Source of the DNA: Carallia brachiata
Lineage: Eukaryota; Streptophyta; Magnoliopsida; Malpighiales; Rhizophoraceae
Direction: 5' to 3'
Length of the DNA: 64,000 bases
Assembly: GCA_021464245.1 (NCBI GenBank)
Contig: JADCRB010000035.1
Coordinates: forward strand, 3,096,469 to 3,160,468
In this document: positions 1 to 13,180 of the stretch, piece after piece
How positions within the stretch are numbered: the first letter of the stretch is position 1
How the letters are laid out: each line of letters begins with the position of its first letter
Translations under genes and position numbers: made by a program
The notes under the pieces: generated by a model
Database searches by the model: none
What the model saw: the letters and a program-made list of their open reading frames with translations, nothing else
What the model was told of the DNA's origin: nothing

Positions 1-613
1 CGTAACCCACGTTTCTAAAACCAACACGTTCACTTCATAATCATCATCAACATCATCAGCAAAGCATCATCATCCATCCATACATACATCCATCCCAGCG
101 ATCGGTCCATCCGAACATCTCGCCCACTTGTCTGCGCCTCGCCTGCACTTTCCGGCAAGAGCCCCCCGATCTGATCCTGTTCGGACAGGATTCTTCTTCT
201 TTCTTGCGAGTAAGACCTTTTTTTTTTTTCTTTTTCCTACTGGTTTTGTTTGTTGTACGGTTATGGTGGTTTGGTGTGATTATGATTATGATTAGTTCAG
301 TTGTGAGAAGTTCAGTTCTTGAAGAAGGGGTCGATGGCTTTGGAGTTTTCTTTTTTTGTGGGGTCTTTGGAGAGATAAGTGGTCGGGATGTGGGTTGCTC
401 TTAATTGGAATTATGGGAGCGTTGGTGTGCTGTTTTTGGACTTTTTGGGTAGAAGTGAAGCTGATTAAGTAAAAAATTTATGATTGGTTCCTTTTTTTTT
501 TTTTTTTTTTTCTAATCATTTAGTTGTGGGTTTAAAGTTCTGGTCTTGAAGTTGAACTAAAGTTCTGGGTTAGCTGGTGAGTTTTGGATCTTTTGGGAAG
601 CTGGTTTTGATCC
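1..613 (+). promoter_or_regulatory. Upstream region and probable 5' leader of the SPL gene
   Basis: This stretch precedes the SPL start codon. It holds CT- and T-rich runs, typical of plant leaders, and a short reading frame of 66 codons at 204-404 that would be an upstream ORF if transcription starts before it. I see no clear TATA box and cannot place the transcription start. A leader intron is possible but not demonstrable. Confidence 0.4.
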
Positions 614-3600
614 ATGGAGGCCAGATTTAGAGGTGAAGCTCATGGTTTCTATGGTGTGGGTGCTACCGATTTACAGGTAGTGGGGAAGAGAAGTTTAGAA
701 TGGGATTTGAATGACTGGAAATGGGACGGAGATCTTTTCATTGCTAGACCTTTAAATCCAGTACCATCTAGCAGCACAAGTAGGCAAATTTTCCCTCTTG
801 GGACAGGAATTCCAGCTGCCGGGAATTCCTCAAACAGTTCATCCTCCTGTTCTGATGAAGTGAATCCGTGCAACGACAAAGGAAAAAGGGAATTGGAGAA
901 AAGGAGAAGGGTCATCGTCATTGAAGATGAAAATTTGAATGATGAAGAAGTGGGTAGCCTTAGCTTAAAGCTTGGTGCACATGGCTGTCCGAGTAGTGAG
1001 AGGGAGGTGCATAACTGGGATAGAAATGGTGGAAAGAAGACTAAATTGGTGGGGGGTAGCACCAGCCGTGCGGTGTTTGTCAGGTAGAGGACTGTGGGGC
1101 TGATTTGAGCAATGCCAAGGATTATCATAGGCGGCATAAGGTATGTGAGATGCATTCCAAGGCCAGCAAGGCTCTGGTTGGAAATGTTATGCAGCGTTTC
1201 TGTCAACAGTGTAGTAGGTATGTGAGCATGTCTAGTTACTTCGTTCTGTATTTACTGCTTTTTTGCTGTTTCAAAGAGACCAATTACCATAATGATGGAG
1301 CATATGCCTTCTTTAAATTTTTGCACTCTAATAACTCCATGGAGCATCAGTTGGATCCAAATGGGGATAAATATATGTAACATGTAATTCCTAATACAGT
1401 TTTTTGCTCAAGGTTTATAGCTTGCAGCTCTGGGAAAAAACACTCTGGAGTTGTTGCTTGGTTTTAAACTGTGTCTGATACTCATGCATAGTTAAACTTT
1501 TGGCAGGTTTCATGTCCTCCAAGAATTTGATGAAGGGAAGAGAAGTTGTCGTAGACGTTTGGCTGGCCATAACAAAAGGAGAAGGAAGACAAATCCTGAT
1601 ACTGCTGGTGATGGAAATTCATCAAATGATGATCAGACCAGTGGCCATCTATTAATAAGTCTCCTGAGGATACTCTCCAACATGCATTGTAAGTAACTCC
1701 ATGTTTCTCCTATTGAAATTGTGACATAAAAATGGTGTCCTAGTGCACAAGCTCCCACATTGTGGGGTCTGGGGAAGGGTCAAATGTACTCAACCTTACC
1801 CTTGTTCTTGCAAACTGCAAAAGGCTGTTTCTGCAAAATGTGAGACATATCTTTGAGCATTTTCAGCAGTGTCCCCTTCTCGTGGCCACCCCTTCTCGTG
1901 GCCACTGATCTCCTCTTTGGCATCAGTCATCATTTGCTACTTGTCAGCCTTGTGAGTTTGTTTCTGGAATGTATGACTGACACATGTTAAATTGCAGCTA
2001 ACAGAGCAGAACAGGCTACTGATAAAAATCTACTGTCTCATCTACTAAGAAGCCTTGCAAGCCATAAGGTTGAACATGGAGGAAGAAACATGCCTGGGCT
2101 GTTACGTGAACATCCAGATTTACTGAACGAAACCAACTCATCTAGAAATTCAGAGGTAGCACCAATTCTTCCAATAAATTGTGAAGGCCTTCCTTGGCCT
2201 TTAAGACAATATCTGAAAAAACACATATTTGTGATGTTGCAGCGAATGTTATGTGCTCTTGATGCTAATGGTGCAAATGTACAAACTGCATCTTCTCTGA
2301 AACCCAGCATTCCAGTGTATCAGGAAGGTTGTGATGGTACTGCAAGGCAGATCAAAATAAATAATTTTGATTTGAATGATGTGTATGTCGATTCAGATGA
2401 TGGCACTGAAGACATGGAAAGATCGCCGATCCCTGCAAATTTGGGGACTAGCTCTGTTGATTGCCCTTCATGGGTACAACAAGACTCACATCAGTCAAGT
2501 CCACCCCAGACAAGTGGAAATTCAGATTCAGCATCTGCACAGTCTCCTTCAAGTTCCAGTGGAGATACTCAGGTATATTGATGTTAAAGAATGTGTTTTG
2601 CATTTGAACTTTCAATCTTGCATATATGGCACTGTGAATAGTTTCTTGGACAGTCTTTTTTTGTCATTCTGAAAATAAATCATATAGTTCATCATGGAAA
2701 TCTCATTCTGGAGAATCTGGACAAGTTAGATTGTCTTTTTTTTTTTTTTGGTTTCATGGTTTCCTCCTTTGATATAAGAATGTGTTGGATTCATTGGATT
2801 GCTTCTATGATTGTATTTTGGGAGTTACTATCTTTTTCATAGCTTCATGTATGGTGTGCAATGGGCTAAAATCTGGAAATTGCAACTACAAGGATACAAA
2901 TTTGAACTAGGAGATAGGACTGTCTCCGAGTCTGACAAGACCCAACTTTTGGAGGGGTAGTAATTAAAAATAGCCTTTATGATTCTCTTATTGTGATACC
3001 AAGCCCAAACTATTGTTTATCATATATCCTAAAGTTCAAATGATGTTGCTGATATCTCAAACACTTTGACTAAGGGTTACTTGCATATGTGTGATGATGG
3101 CATTTAGTGTTGTTCTCCATCATCATTTAGCTGTTAACTTCGCTTTTCATCTCCTACCACTTTAGGGACGCACAGACCGAATTGTTTTCAAACTATTTGG
3201 GAAGGAACCAAATGAATTTCCTCTTGATTTGCGAGCCCAGGTACCTAACCTTAAGCATTTATTTGGCCAATGCCTTGCCTTTTTCTCTCTTACAGAATCT
3301 AAGTTGCAAAACGTTTTTATCTTACAGATTCTGAGCTGGCTGTCACATAGTCCAACTGACATTGAGAGCTATATTAGGCCTGGCTGTGTCATTTTGACAA
3401 TTTATCTTCGACAAGCTGAAGCTTCATGGGAGGATGTAAGATTCTTTTTTTTCTGATCAATTTCTTCTGAACTTCTGTGGGTAGCACTGGTCACCTTACA
3501 GTTTGGTTACCTTTTCTGTAGCTTTGCTGTGATCTCAGCTCCAGTTTGAGTAAACTTCTGGATGTATCGGGGGACACATTCTGGAGAACTGGATGGGTCT

Positions 3601-5996
3601 ATATAAGGGTGCAGCATCAAGTAGCTTTCATTTACAATGGTCTGTTTCCTTCAATCATTTACAAATCTAAAAAAACTGGGTGCCATGACTGAATAAATTA
3701 GTAGCGACGTTATTGCTCAAAGGAAAGTTGGCCATTTTCTGTTCTGCAGGTCATGTAATCGTGGACACTTCCTTATCTCTCAGAAATAACGTCTATAGTA
3801 GTATTGTAAGTGTCAAACCAATTGCAATATCTGCCTCTGAGAGAGTCCAGTTTTTTGTTAAGGGCTTTAACCTTTCTCGGCCTGCCACAAGGTAAGTGTT
3901 GATTAAATTGTCTGCAAGTGGAAATTAGATTTTGGTCAATATTATGCAGGTTCTGTTGCTTTAATACGCTGCTAATATCCTGTTTGTGGATTTACCTTTT
4001 TACAGATTACTCTGTGCAGTAGAAGGAATTATCTGGCTCAGAAAAGCTCTGATTATGTGACTGATGCTGTCGATAGCTGCAAAGGGCATGATGAGCTCCA
4101 ATGTGTGAGCTTTAGTTGCTCTATCCCTGCATTGATTGGAAGAGGATTTATTGAGGTTCTGTTGACTTCATATTTAATGGCTTAACTTTTCTAGTTGTCC
4201 TAAATCCCAGTCATTTTTGGGATATTTCTGCAGCTATTGATATGTTTGCCAAGAAGGCCGTGGAAATTGCCTTTCTGTGTCCTTAGTTTGATTTTTGCTT
4301 TGCCAGATTGAAGATTATGGTTTCAGCAGCAGCTTCTTTCCTTTCATAGTTGCAGAGGAAGAGGTTTGCTTAGAGATCCGGATGCTTGAGAATGCATTGG
4401 AGTTCAATGGGACAAATTCAGATATTGAAGGAGCTGAATTAATGGAAGCCAAAAATCAAGCGATGGACTTTCTTCATGAAATGGGTTGGCTTCTGCACAG
4501 GATCCAATTGAAGTCTAGATTGGGCTATTCGGATCCCAATGTGGACCTATTCCCTTTAAGCCGGTTCAAGTCACTCATGGAATTTTCAATGGACCATGAA
4601 TGGTGTGCTGTAGTGAAAAAACTCTTGAACATAATGTTTAGTGGTAGTGTTGGTACGGGAGAGTTCTCATCTCTTTATGCGGCATTAACAGAATTGGGCC
4701 TACTTCACAGAGCTGTAAGGAAGAATTCCAGGCCTCTGGTGGAGTTACTTTTAAGATATGCCCCTGACAAATTAGGACCTGAAAACAAGTTACTGAATGG
4801 TGGAGACCAGGACAGCTTTTTGTTCAAGCCTGATGTTGCAGGCCCTGCAGGTTTGACACCTCTTCACATTGCGGCTGGCAAAGATGGTTCTGAAGATGTA
4901 CTGGACGCATTAACTAATGATCCTGGAATGGTAATTCTTTTGGTTATTTATTTGTTGAACATACTTGGGATCTAGCTTCTCTACTCTCTCAATGTTTTTT
5001 TATCTTGAAATGTCACCATCACTGCTTGTGTCCCTACTCATCCAAATATAGATTAAAATTTTCATGCCTTTGGTTTGTCTGCATAATCACAACCCATGGC
5101 AAACACATGTTGCTGTAGTGATGTGGAAGATACGTGTGAGATGAGCAATCTTATCAGAAAGAATGGTTTGGGTTTATTACATCCCATAGTTTGTCTTTCC
5201 TACGGACCTTTTCTGAGGTTTGTTATGACGAGGTAAATATGAAAGCAAATTGTAGATGTCAGTCCAAGTTCAGCGCTTATGTTTTATATTATTAAGCATC
5301 CTTACGTTATGTCCATCATGTGGTTTTCTGTTGCTTAGTGTAGTCGAATGCTGTGTTGTCTGGTGTCTGAACTTTGTGACTGAAGTGAATGACATACTTT
5401 GCTCCACATTGGGGGACATGCATAAATGGTCACAGGTCCATCACATGGATGCGTATGCTTTCTGCTTGGAAGTGGTCCCTTCCTTTTGAGGTGGAATTTA
5501 TTACTTATTTTAAATCTGCATGGGATGTAAATTGTGTGCTTGTTTGATTCAGGTGGGAATTGAAGCATGGAAGAATGCCCGTGATAGCACAGGCTTCACA
5601 CCTGAAGGTTATGCTCGGTTGCGCGGCCACCACTCCTACATCGACTTGGTACAGAAGAAAATCAACAAGAGACCAGCTGTGGGACATGTGGTGCTTGACA
5701 TTCCTGTAATTCTTTCAGACAGCAACATTAACCAGAAGCCAACCGAAAAGTCAACCAGCAGCTTTGAGATTGGACAGACATCTTTGAGACCCCCTCAGCA
5801 CCAGTGCAAGCGTTGCCATCAGAAGCTTGCTTATGGAACAGCCCGCAGGTCTCTGCTGTATAGACCTGCAATGCTGTCAATGGTCACCATCGCCGCTGTC
5901 TGCGTCTGTGTGGCTCTCTTTTTCAAGAGCTCTCCAGAAGTTGTGTGCGTGTCTGATCCCTTCAGGTGGGAATATTTGGACTACGGAACAAGCTGA
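614..5996 (+). CDS. SPL1/SPL12-like: SPL1/SPL12-type SBP-box transcription factor (two frame disruptions)
   Basis: A plant transcription factor that binds GTAC-core promoter elements through a zinc-binding SBP domain. Exons by splice signals and homology: 614-1217, 1507-1688, 1998-2572, 3166-3240, 3328-3435, 3522-3639, 3750-3891, 4006-4155, 4307-4930 and 5553-5996. The ten-exon layout and about 1,006 residues fit the large SPL1/12 clade. The SBP domain begins with CQVEDC at 1078 and is split by the conserved intron after QRFCQQCSR; its second zinc site and the basic nuclear-localisation stretch [13 protein letters not shown] follow in exon 3. The C-terminal half has ankyrin-like [18 protein letters not shown] and a hydrophobic segment near the end ([18 protein letters not shown]). 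Start 614 gives the family N-terminus ([14 protein letters not shown], then [14 protein letters not shown]). Two indels break the frame: two extra bases (or one missing) at 1076-1077, just before the first zinc ligand, and one missing base near 4028. Family knowledge: this clade is not a miR156 target. Confidence 0.94.
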
Positions 5997-6835
5997 GATC
6001 CATTAACTTCCAACTTGATGACTTACTATAGGTGGGGTTTGTATTATCTATAGTATGCGTTTGTAGACTGTAAAGTTAAGTTTTTCCCATGTAACCAGTG
6101 TTCAGACAAAAGTTTCAGATTCAGCAACTTCAGTTACATATTTATTCACTGTTCTTAAATTGTATTTTTCAGCTGTAACACTAATAACCAGTGGATTATG
6201 CTACAAATGCACCGTGATGTTTACCAGTTTCAGTATTAAATGCTACATTGCTTGACATGGACAGCATAATTTTTTCTCAGTTTCACATTTCCTTTTTTGG
6301 AGCGTAGAGTGGTCCGAGAACCAAAGCAATGCCAAAATCTCCGAAAATCAGCAGCCAGCGCCAAGACGATACCAAATATGTTTTTGGTGGGCATACGTTA
6401 AATAATTCGAGCTGACGAAGTAAATTACTAAATATTATCATCGTGATGAGGCCAGAAGGTTCAGTTTCTGCAGCAGTCCCTGCCTGGCGAATAAGTGGCA
6501 CCAAACTATATTATTTGTTCTTCTATCATCAGAAAGAGCTGCAAATATCGGTACTCTTTATAAAATTGGCTATCTAGAACAATTAATTGATTGACTCTAT
6601 GTGAGAGAAGAGATTAAGATTAGACTCCCAACTTTTTTAAATCTTCTTTTTTTAATTATAATATGAGTTTTGATCTTCTTTTAAAACTTAGGAGTTGGAA
6701 TTTCATCTTTTTTGAATTTTTTTTCTTAATTTTTATTTTTCTAATTATAATATGAGTTATAACCTTCTTTTAAAACTAAAAGAGAAAAAAAAAAAAATTA
6801 TGTGACCATTAGCCATTTGCTCATATGCAGAAAAT
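5997..6835. other. SPL 3' UTR and AT-rich spacer
   Basis: The first 250 bases or so are the likely 3' UTR of the SPL gene. The rest is AT-rich, with two similar stretches of T-rich sequence around 6630-6780, and no coding signal. Confidence 0.5.
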
Positions 6836-6846
6836 TGATGCGAGTT
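6836..6846 (+). repeat. Left target-site duplication of the + strand LINE
   Basis: TGATGCGAGTT occurs here and again, perfectly, directly after the 15-A tail at 13349-13359. That is the expected footprint of target-primed reverse transcription. Confidence 0.88.
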
Positions 6847-6878
6847 ATTGAAGCCCAACCCCTTCCCCTACCCCTTCG

Positions 6879-6965
6879 ATGGACGAGGACCCTTCGCACA
6901 TAGCTTCAGCTCAGGAGGTTGACTGTCTGGACCGCAGCACAAAGAAGAAAAAAAGAGCCAAATGA
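6879..6965 (+). pseudogene. LINE ORF1 N-terminal remnant
   Basis: ATG at 6879 opens 28 codons reading MDEDPSHIASAQEVDCLDRS then TKKKKRAK before a stop. This resembles the start of ORF1 in the minus-strand LINE (FPRISSEEADLLARSTKKVK), so it marks the 5' end of the element and supports the boundary set by the target-site duplication. Confidence 0.6.
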
Positions 6966-6987
6966 TATTGTCGTGTTAGATGAGCTA

Positions 6988-7336
6988 AGGAGGTGTTCGG
7001 GTAAGTTTTTAAAAGAGTGTATTTATATTTTATTTTTAAAAAATAAAAAAATAAATATTTAGTAAATTTTTTTTATACTACTGTTTGATTATATTTATTT
7101 AATTATAGAATATTATTATAAAAATATTAAATTATAAATTATAAAAGTAAATTTTTTGGTATGATATATCTATATAAATTAGATGTCTAAATTATACATT
7201 TCATATTCAACAGTAACAATAAGTATAAAATTAATCAAATATTTCATTAGTTTTGTCATCAAGCAGCAATAAGAAATAGGAATCAGCAGCAGTAATTAAC
7301 AACAGCAACATCCAACAGGTAATCCAAACAGACCCC
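6988..7336. repeat. Possible MITE inside the LINE 5' region
   Basis: An AT-rich block starts near GGTGTTCGGGTAAG and ends near TAATCCAAACAGACCCC. The reverse complement of the right end resembles the left end imperfectly, as in many plant MITEs. It interrupts the LINE between the ORF1 N-terminus and later ORF1-like sequence. I found no convincing target-site duplication, so this is tentative. Confidence 0.35.
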
Positions 7337-8160
7337 AAATCGCTTGGAGTACCACCTGTGAATGGGAGGAAGTTTTTTAAAGAGATAACACAAAGGCCTA
7401 TCCAGTCTTCGCAATGGGACCACCATGAGTTAGGGCTTGAAGTGGATGATAGTGATTCTAATCTAGCGCATAATTCCAGAGATTCTAATTCTATTGGCAG
7501 TCCCGTACGACAGCAAATTCAAAGCATAAATCTGAATCATTGATCTTCCCAGTCGGTTTCCATATCCAATTGAGTATAGAAATCTAAAAGGGAGATAAAG
7601 TTGCTGATAATTCAGAGCTAAGAACAGTGAAGCACGCCACTTTCCTCGGAGAAAACAGCTTACGCTCCACACAAGAGTTGTCTAAGACCCAAGTTTTTTC
7701 CAATTAATGATATGGACCATGTAGCGAGCCCATTAGATGCACTAAAAAGTCAACAGGCCGACAATGTTTTATCTCCAACAGCTCAACAAAATTTTTAATC
7801 TTCAAGATTCAAGGCTAGAGTCAGCAATGCCGAATTTAGCAACTTTATTTGCCCAAGCTTTTCATAAGTTGACACAAAATAAATCCTCTATTGCACTTGC
7901 GCCGTAGCCTAAATCGCCAGACCCAATGAGTACTCCACATGGGGCTCTAGAAAAAGAAGTGAAGCTAAGGAAAAATAATAAGTCTAGGCGGGTTTATCCT
8001 TATTCTTCGATTAGTAGTCTTTCAGGTCAAGCTGTCCAACATGATTTATCAGCTCCATTATCTAAGGCTCTTTTATCCAATGTTTAAGCTACGTCTCAAG
8101 GAGCATCTCGCGTTCTTTATTCGATGTTCAAACTCCCTCTATTGTTCCAGAATCTTAATG

Positions 8161-11100
8161 AACGTTCTTTCAGGGAATGTTCGTGGTACGGGAAAGAAGT
8201 TGTTCACCTGTACTTTAATGGATATTTTAAGGCTTCACAAGCCTTGTGTTGTTGCTGTGTTAGAACCCCGCATTAAAGGTGATAGAGCTAAACCAATAAT
8301 TGAGGAGCTGCCTTTCAATGGAGTATACAGAATGGATCCTTCAGGCATATCTGTTGGAGTTTGGCTCCTGTGGGATACTAATGGTGTCCACTTGGAGATT
8401 TTATACCAATCAACACAAGCGATCCATGCTCTGGTGTTTGAGAATGATCAACCTTCTTGGATTCTCTCATGTGTTTATGCATACCCAAATGATGCTATTC
8501 GTGACAGGCTTTGGGAGAGCTTCAAAATTATGGCAGACTCATTATTGTTCCCCCAAGCTTTAATTGGAGATTTTAATGGCATACTTGATCTTTCAAAAAA
8601 ATGTGGAGGCTCCACAAAAGACTGCCCTTTGGTGTTGTATTTTTAGAGATCATCTTCCTTGAGTCAATTCTGATCACTGTCCTATTCTCATGCAGCTTGA
8701 GGGCCCTTTATCACCTTATAAGCACCAACAGCCTTTTTGTTTTGAGGCTATGTGGTTGCTTAATAGATATTTTGATCGGGGTAATTCAAGAAAGTTGGAA
8801 TTCAAATCTAGCTTAGCTTCAAACATCCATTTATAGCCTTCGCCAAGCAGCCTTGGAGTGGAACAAATTAACTTTCGCCAATTTGTTTCAGAAAAAAAAA
8901 CGCATTCTAGAAAGGCTTGAAGGCATATAAAGATGTATGTTTTATTATGACTTTATGCAGCTTCAAGACTTGGAAGCTATGTTGATACATGAATATAATT
9001 CTATTTTGGATCAAAAGGAGATGTATTGGTTTAGAAAATCACCTAGGAATAAGATCATGTTGGGAGACTATGACACTAAATTCTTTCACATGTCGGTTGT
9101 TCAACGGAGACACAAAAATCAAATTTTGGCTTTAAAGTCAGAGGTTGGAGCTTGGATTGATGACCAAGAGGAGCTTGAGGAAATGACCAGATCTTATTTT
9201 TGCAACCTTTTCTCCTCATCTTATAATTGCCTCCTTGCGGCATTTGCTTGTTCATGGTCAGCTCTCCCTTCTTGTTATACAAATCATCTTGGAGATTTGC
9301 CTAACAGGGAGGAAATGTACCAAGCTTTGAAGTCTATGGCACCTCACAAAGCTTTGGGTCCAAACGGATTTCAAGCTATATTTTTCTAGCACCATTGGAA
9401 TATTGTTGGTTTGTCTCTTACTCATTTGAAGCATGCTTGTTTTTCAACAAGTAAGCTTCTGGTAAGAATCTGTGAGATCTTGTTGGTTCTAATACCAAAG
9501 GTAGAGAGTCTAGAGGAAATGAATCAGTTTTGGCCTATATTGTAATGTAATTTCACATACAAACTGATCACCAAGGTCATTGTAGAGTGCCTCCGACCAT
9601 TAATGTCTCAGTTAATTAGTACTTTACAGCCCAACTATATCCTTAGTAGATCACCACATGACAATATTATAGTTGCTCAAGAAGCCCTAAATTATTTACG
9701 AAGGAAAAAGACTAAGAAAATGAGTTTTATGGTGTTGAAGATGGATTTGGAGAAGGCAAATGATAAAGTAAACTAATTTTTATTTGGGATACTTTCCAAT
9801 CCCTTCCTTTACTTTCGCTATTAGTGGCACTCATAATGGATTGTTTTTCATTAGTTGATATGTCTGTATTATTGAATGGAGACCACACTTAAAGTTTTAA
9901 GCCTTTGTGTAGACTATGTCAGGGGAATCCCATGTCCCCTTACTTATTTATGTTGTGTATTGAGAGGCCCTCTTATCTAATTTTGCGGGTAGTAGGTTCT
10001 AAACAGTGGCGAGGTCTGAAAATTTCAAGGGATGGACTGATTATTTCACATTTTTTCTTCGCATATGATTTATTAATTTCTGGTGTAGCCACTTAGTCTA
10101 CTGGTCAGGCTATTAATAGTCTTCTTCATGTTTTTTTTTTAGCTCAGGGCAAAAAATCAACAAAGAGAAATCTAAACTTCTTTTTTCCCTCATGTCAAGC
10201 GGCTTATGGTGCATTCATTGAGCAGTATGCTGGTTTCATTATAGTTCGGGGCTTGGGGAGGTACTTTGGTGTTCTATTAATACATGATAAGCGAAATCAT
10301 CATTTGTATTATGATGTAATTAGGCGAGTTTAAGTTAAGTTTAGTGGTTGGAAAATGAATTCCTTTTCTCTAGCTGGTTGAGCAACGTTGATTCAATTAG
10401 TCACTCAAGCCATTTTGTTCCATCTCATGCATATTATTTATTTGCCTGCAACTATTGTGAGGAAATAGATAGACTAAATCACAGATTTTTGTAGGGAGAC
10501 TTTGATGCTCATAGGAAAATAAGTTTTATTGTGTGGAAAGATGTTTGCGAGCCTAAGAGAGTGGATGGATTGGGCTTGCGGAAAGCTTGGAATATGAATG
10601 TGGCACTTCTGGCAAAGCTTGCCTGGGAATTGATGTTTGGGTTAGAAATATTTTGGGTGAAAGTTTGTCGAGCTAAGTACTTCCCTAGCCATAATGTTTT
10701 GGAGGCTTTGGAGAAGGCTATTATTTCTTCTACATGAGGCATTCTTAATGCTCGACACCTTCTTAAAGAAGGATTGCAATGGAGTATTATGGATGGCTCG
10801 CAGGTGTATTTCTGGACTAATTAGTGGACATAATCTTGCTCTCTATTGGAGCTTAAAAATATGAATATAGAGCCACAGTTTCTTCATCTTCAAGTTAGTG
10901 ATTATTTAAGGAGTAATGGTGGCTGAGAGTGGAGTATGTTTGAAGGATAGATTTCTGACTCTTGTCACTAGTTTTTTCTTGGAATCTTTGTCTCCCCTTC
11001 AGTATATTTGTGTGATAAGATGTTGTGAGCTTTTGACTCTAGAAGATTCTCAGTTTGAAGTACTTATAATTTGCTAACTCAAGAGGATGGTATAATGGAG

Positions 11101-13180
11101 AGTTGGTCGTAGATATGGAAGTTGCCAGTCCCCTAAGACATGAGGAGTTTTATTTGGCTAGTGTGGTGTGGAAGATTTTCAACTAATGAACAACAACTTA
11201 TTCACTATTAATTTTTTTTTATGACAATTCAAGTATGAGTAAATTTTATTGAATATACAGAAGGTACAATAGTTTTGTTCCTCACCTAAAGAACATTGGT
11301 GACATTTAAACGAATACACAGAGCCAAATTATAATTAAGAGAATGAGGAAATAAGCAATTTTTTCAATAATATGCTGTTAAAGAAGATGAGCCTTTCATT
11401 CTTGCATCACATTTGACAAGAGGAGGAAGATTGAGCTTGAAACGGAAGGTCCAAATTTGTTGCCCTCAGCTAGCTGTAGGCGCGAGCGAACATAACGTCT
11501 CATAAAATAGACCAATTTATGTCAGTTTCTTGAAAGACTTTTTGGTTCCTCTCTAGTCAGATAGTCCATGCTAAAACACAGAATAATGTTGTCCAAATCT
11601 TTTGTGTTCCTTTTTCCCTCACTAAACCAGTTTATTGTACACATAGATCCACCAAAGAATTTGGAATACACTAACATAGCCCCCACTAATTAATAACAGA
11701 GCACTAAAGTTTCTAAGTACTATCATATCAAAATGAAAGATAAGGACCTGTCTCAATATTCTTATAACAAAAACAACAAAAACTTTAATGTTCAAAAATA
11801 ATTCCCCTTCTAAGTATAAAGTTTCTAGTACATATTTTATCTATACAAGCTATCCAAGCAAAAATTTCAACTTTAGGCGAAACTAATCCAAGCCAAATAT
11901 TAGAAAGAAGTTGAGTACTTGGTTCGCTTGACAATAGCTTCATATATTCTGTATGAAAGGATTTGACAGTATATTCTCCTGATTTAGTATATGACCAAAT
12001 CACATATTCGTCTAAAGAGACAGAAGGGCGAATAGATCCAATTGTTGATAGAAGGTCAGCTACCATAAGAGCTTCATGCTCCAATACTTGTTGTCGCCAC
12101 TACAGATTCTAGCTCCAATTCCCATTCAACCATTCACTACAATTTCATACTAAAGCCTCCTTATCCATTGTTAAGGCCATTAAGCGAGGAAAATTTTCTG
12201 CAAGAGTAATGTCATCCTCTCACAGATCTTGCCAAAATCTAATGGTCTTTCTATTGCCTAGCTTGAACCAAAGTCCCTTGTCTACAATTATCTTTGAATT
12301 GGCACCAAAGTCTGCAGACTTAAACGATATTGTTCCAAATACATGAGACTTAACCATTCGTCAATTGACGGATGCTGGTTTGTGAAATTTGCAATGATCA
12401 TTGGGAGAACATAGAACATGTTTTGTTCAAATGTGTGAGACCGCAAGAGGTTTAGTTATTGTTGTCCCTTTCTCTTGGAATTGAGCTGCGCTATTCTTCC
12501 TTAAAAAATTGGGTAAAGCTCAGTTGCTTGAATGTTAGCCTAACTCTTTGGGGTTGGTCATACCAAATGGCTATCATTGTAACTCTTTGGAAGCTATGGA
12601 ATTGGCATAATGCTAAATTATTTTTTGGGGATGCTTCCCCTTCAACAGAGGTAGTTGTCGAGATTTGAAGATGTTCATTTGAAATCTTTGATTTTTGGTC
12701 CCTGGAGTCTTTGAAGAAAAGGGAGTTAGGGAAGGGATGTGTAATGGGCATACCTTTGATCAGCTGGAAAGTGCCAGATCCTCCTTTTATAAAAATCAAT
12801 GTTGATAGGTGTGCAAAAAGTCATCCAAAAGTGCTGAATTTGGCGGCGTAGTGTAAAATTATCTTGATAAATGGGTCTTTGGCTTCTCTGGTGCTATTGG
12901 TTCATCCATAGCTATTAGAACAGAGTTGTGAGCAATTCTTATGGCTCAGAAGAGGGTGCTTTGCCATGTTATCATTGCAACAGATTCTTTACTGGCACTT
13001 CAAAAATTATCTAAAAAGGATTGCAATGTAGATCTGTATAGGCCGCTTATTGCTGAGTGCTTGACCTTGATATAAAGACCAAGGGAGTGTCATTTGCAAC
13101 ACACCTTATAGGTAACTAATTCTTGTGCTGACTTTATGGCAACTGTAGGGGTCTCTTCTGACATATTCCTTCAAATCTGG
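8161..13180 (+). pseudogene. LINE ORF2 (endonuclease, reverse transcriptase, RNase H), degenerate
   Basis: The endonuclease part reads MNVLSGNVRGTGKKL through VAVLEPRIKG to LIGDFNGILD, the usual APE-type start and metal-site region of plant LINE ORF2. The reverse transcriptase is broken across 8937-10740, with QGNPMSPYLFMLCIE and, in place of the usual F-A-D-D catalytic box, FFAYDLLISG (first catalytic Asp replaced by Tyr). After the nested insertion come CEICNDHWENIEHVLFKC (one frameshift) and RNase H fragments including KINVDRCAKS and IIATDSLLALQKL. Numerous stops and indels exclude function. Confidence 0.88.
11210..12340 (-). mobile_element. 5'-truncated LINE fragment nested in the + strand LINE
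   Basis: A T-run at 11212-11220 marks the 3' tail on the minus strand. The longest open piece, 11785-12084, reads the zinc-binding/reverse-transcriptase C-terminal region (YVIWSYTKSGEYTVKSF, then SPKVEIFAWIACIDKICTR). Downstream are decayed frames with WTIWLERNQKVFQ, a pattern seen at the end of LINE ORF2 proteins without RNase H. The host LINE reads RFSTNEQ before the insertion and RQLTDAGL after it. The flanks (near 11192 and 12343) resemble each other like a decayed target-site duplication. Confidence 0.75.

Noticed and set aside
649..1206. 185-codon minus-strand frame over SPL exon 1
   Set aside because: It is antisense to a well-supported SPL exon, with no similarity of its own.
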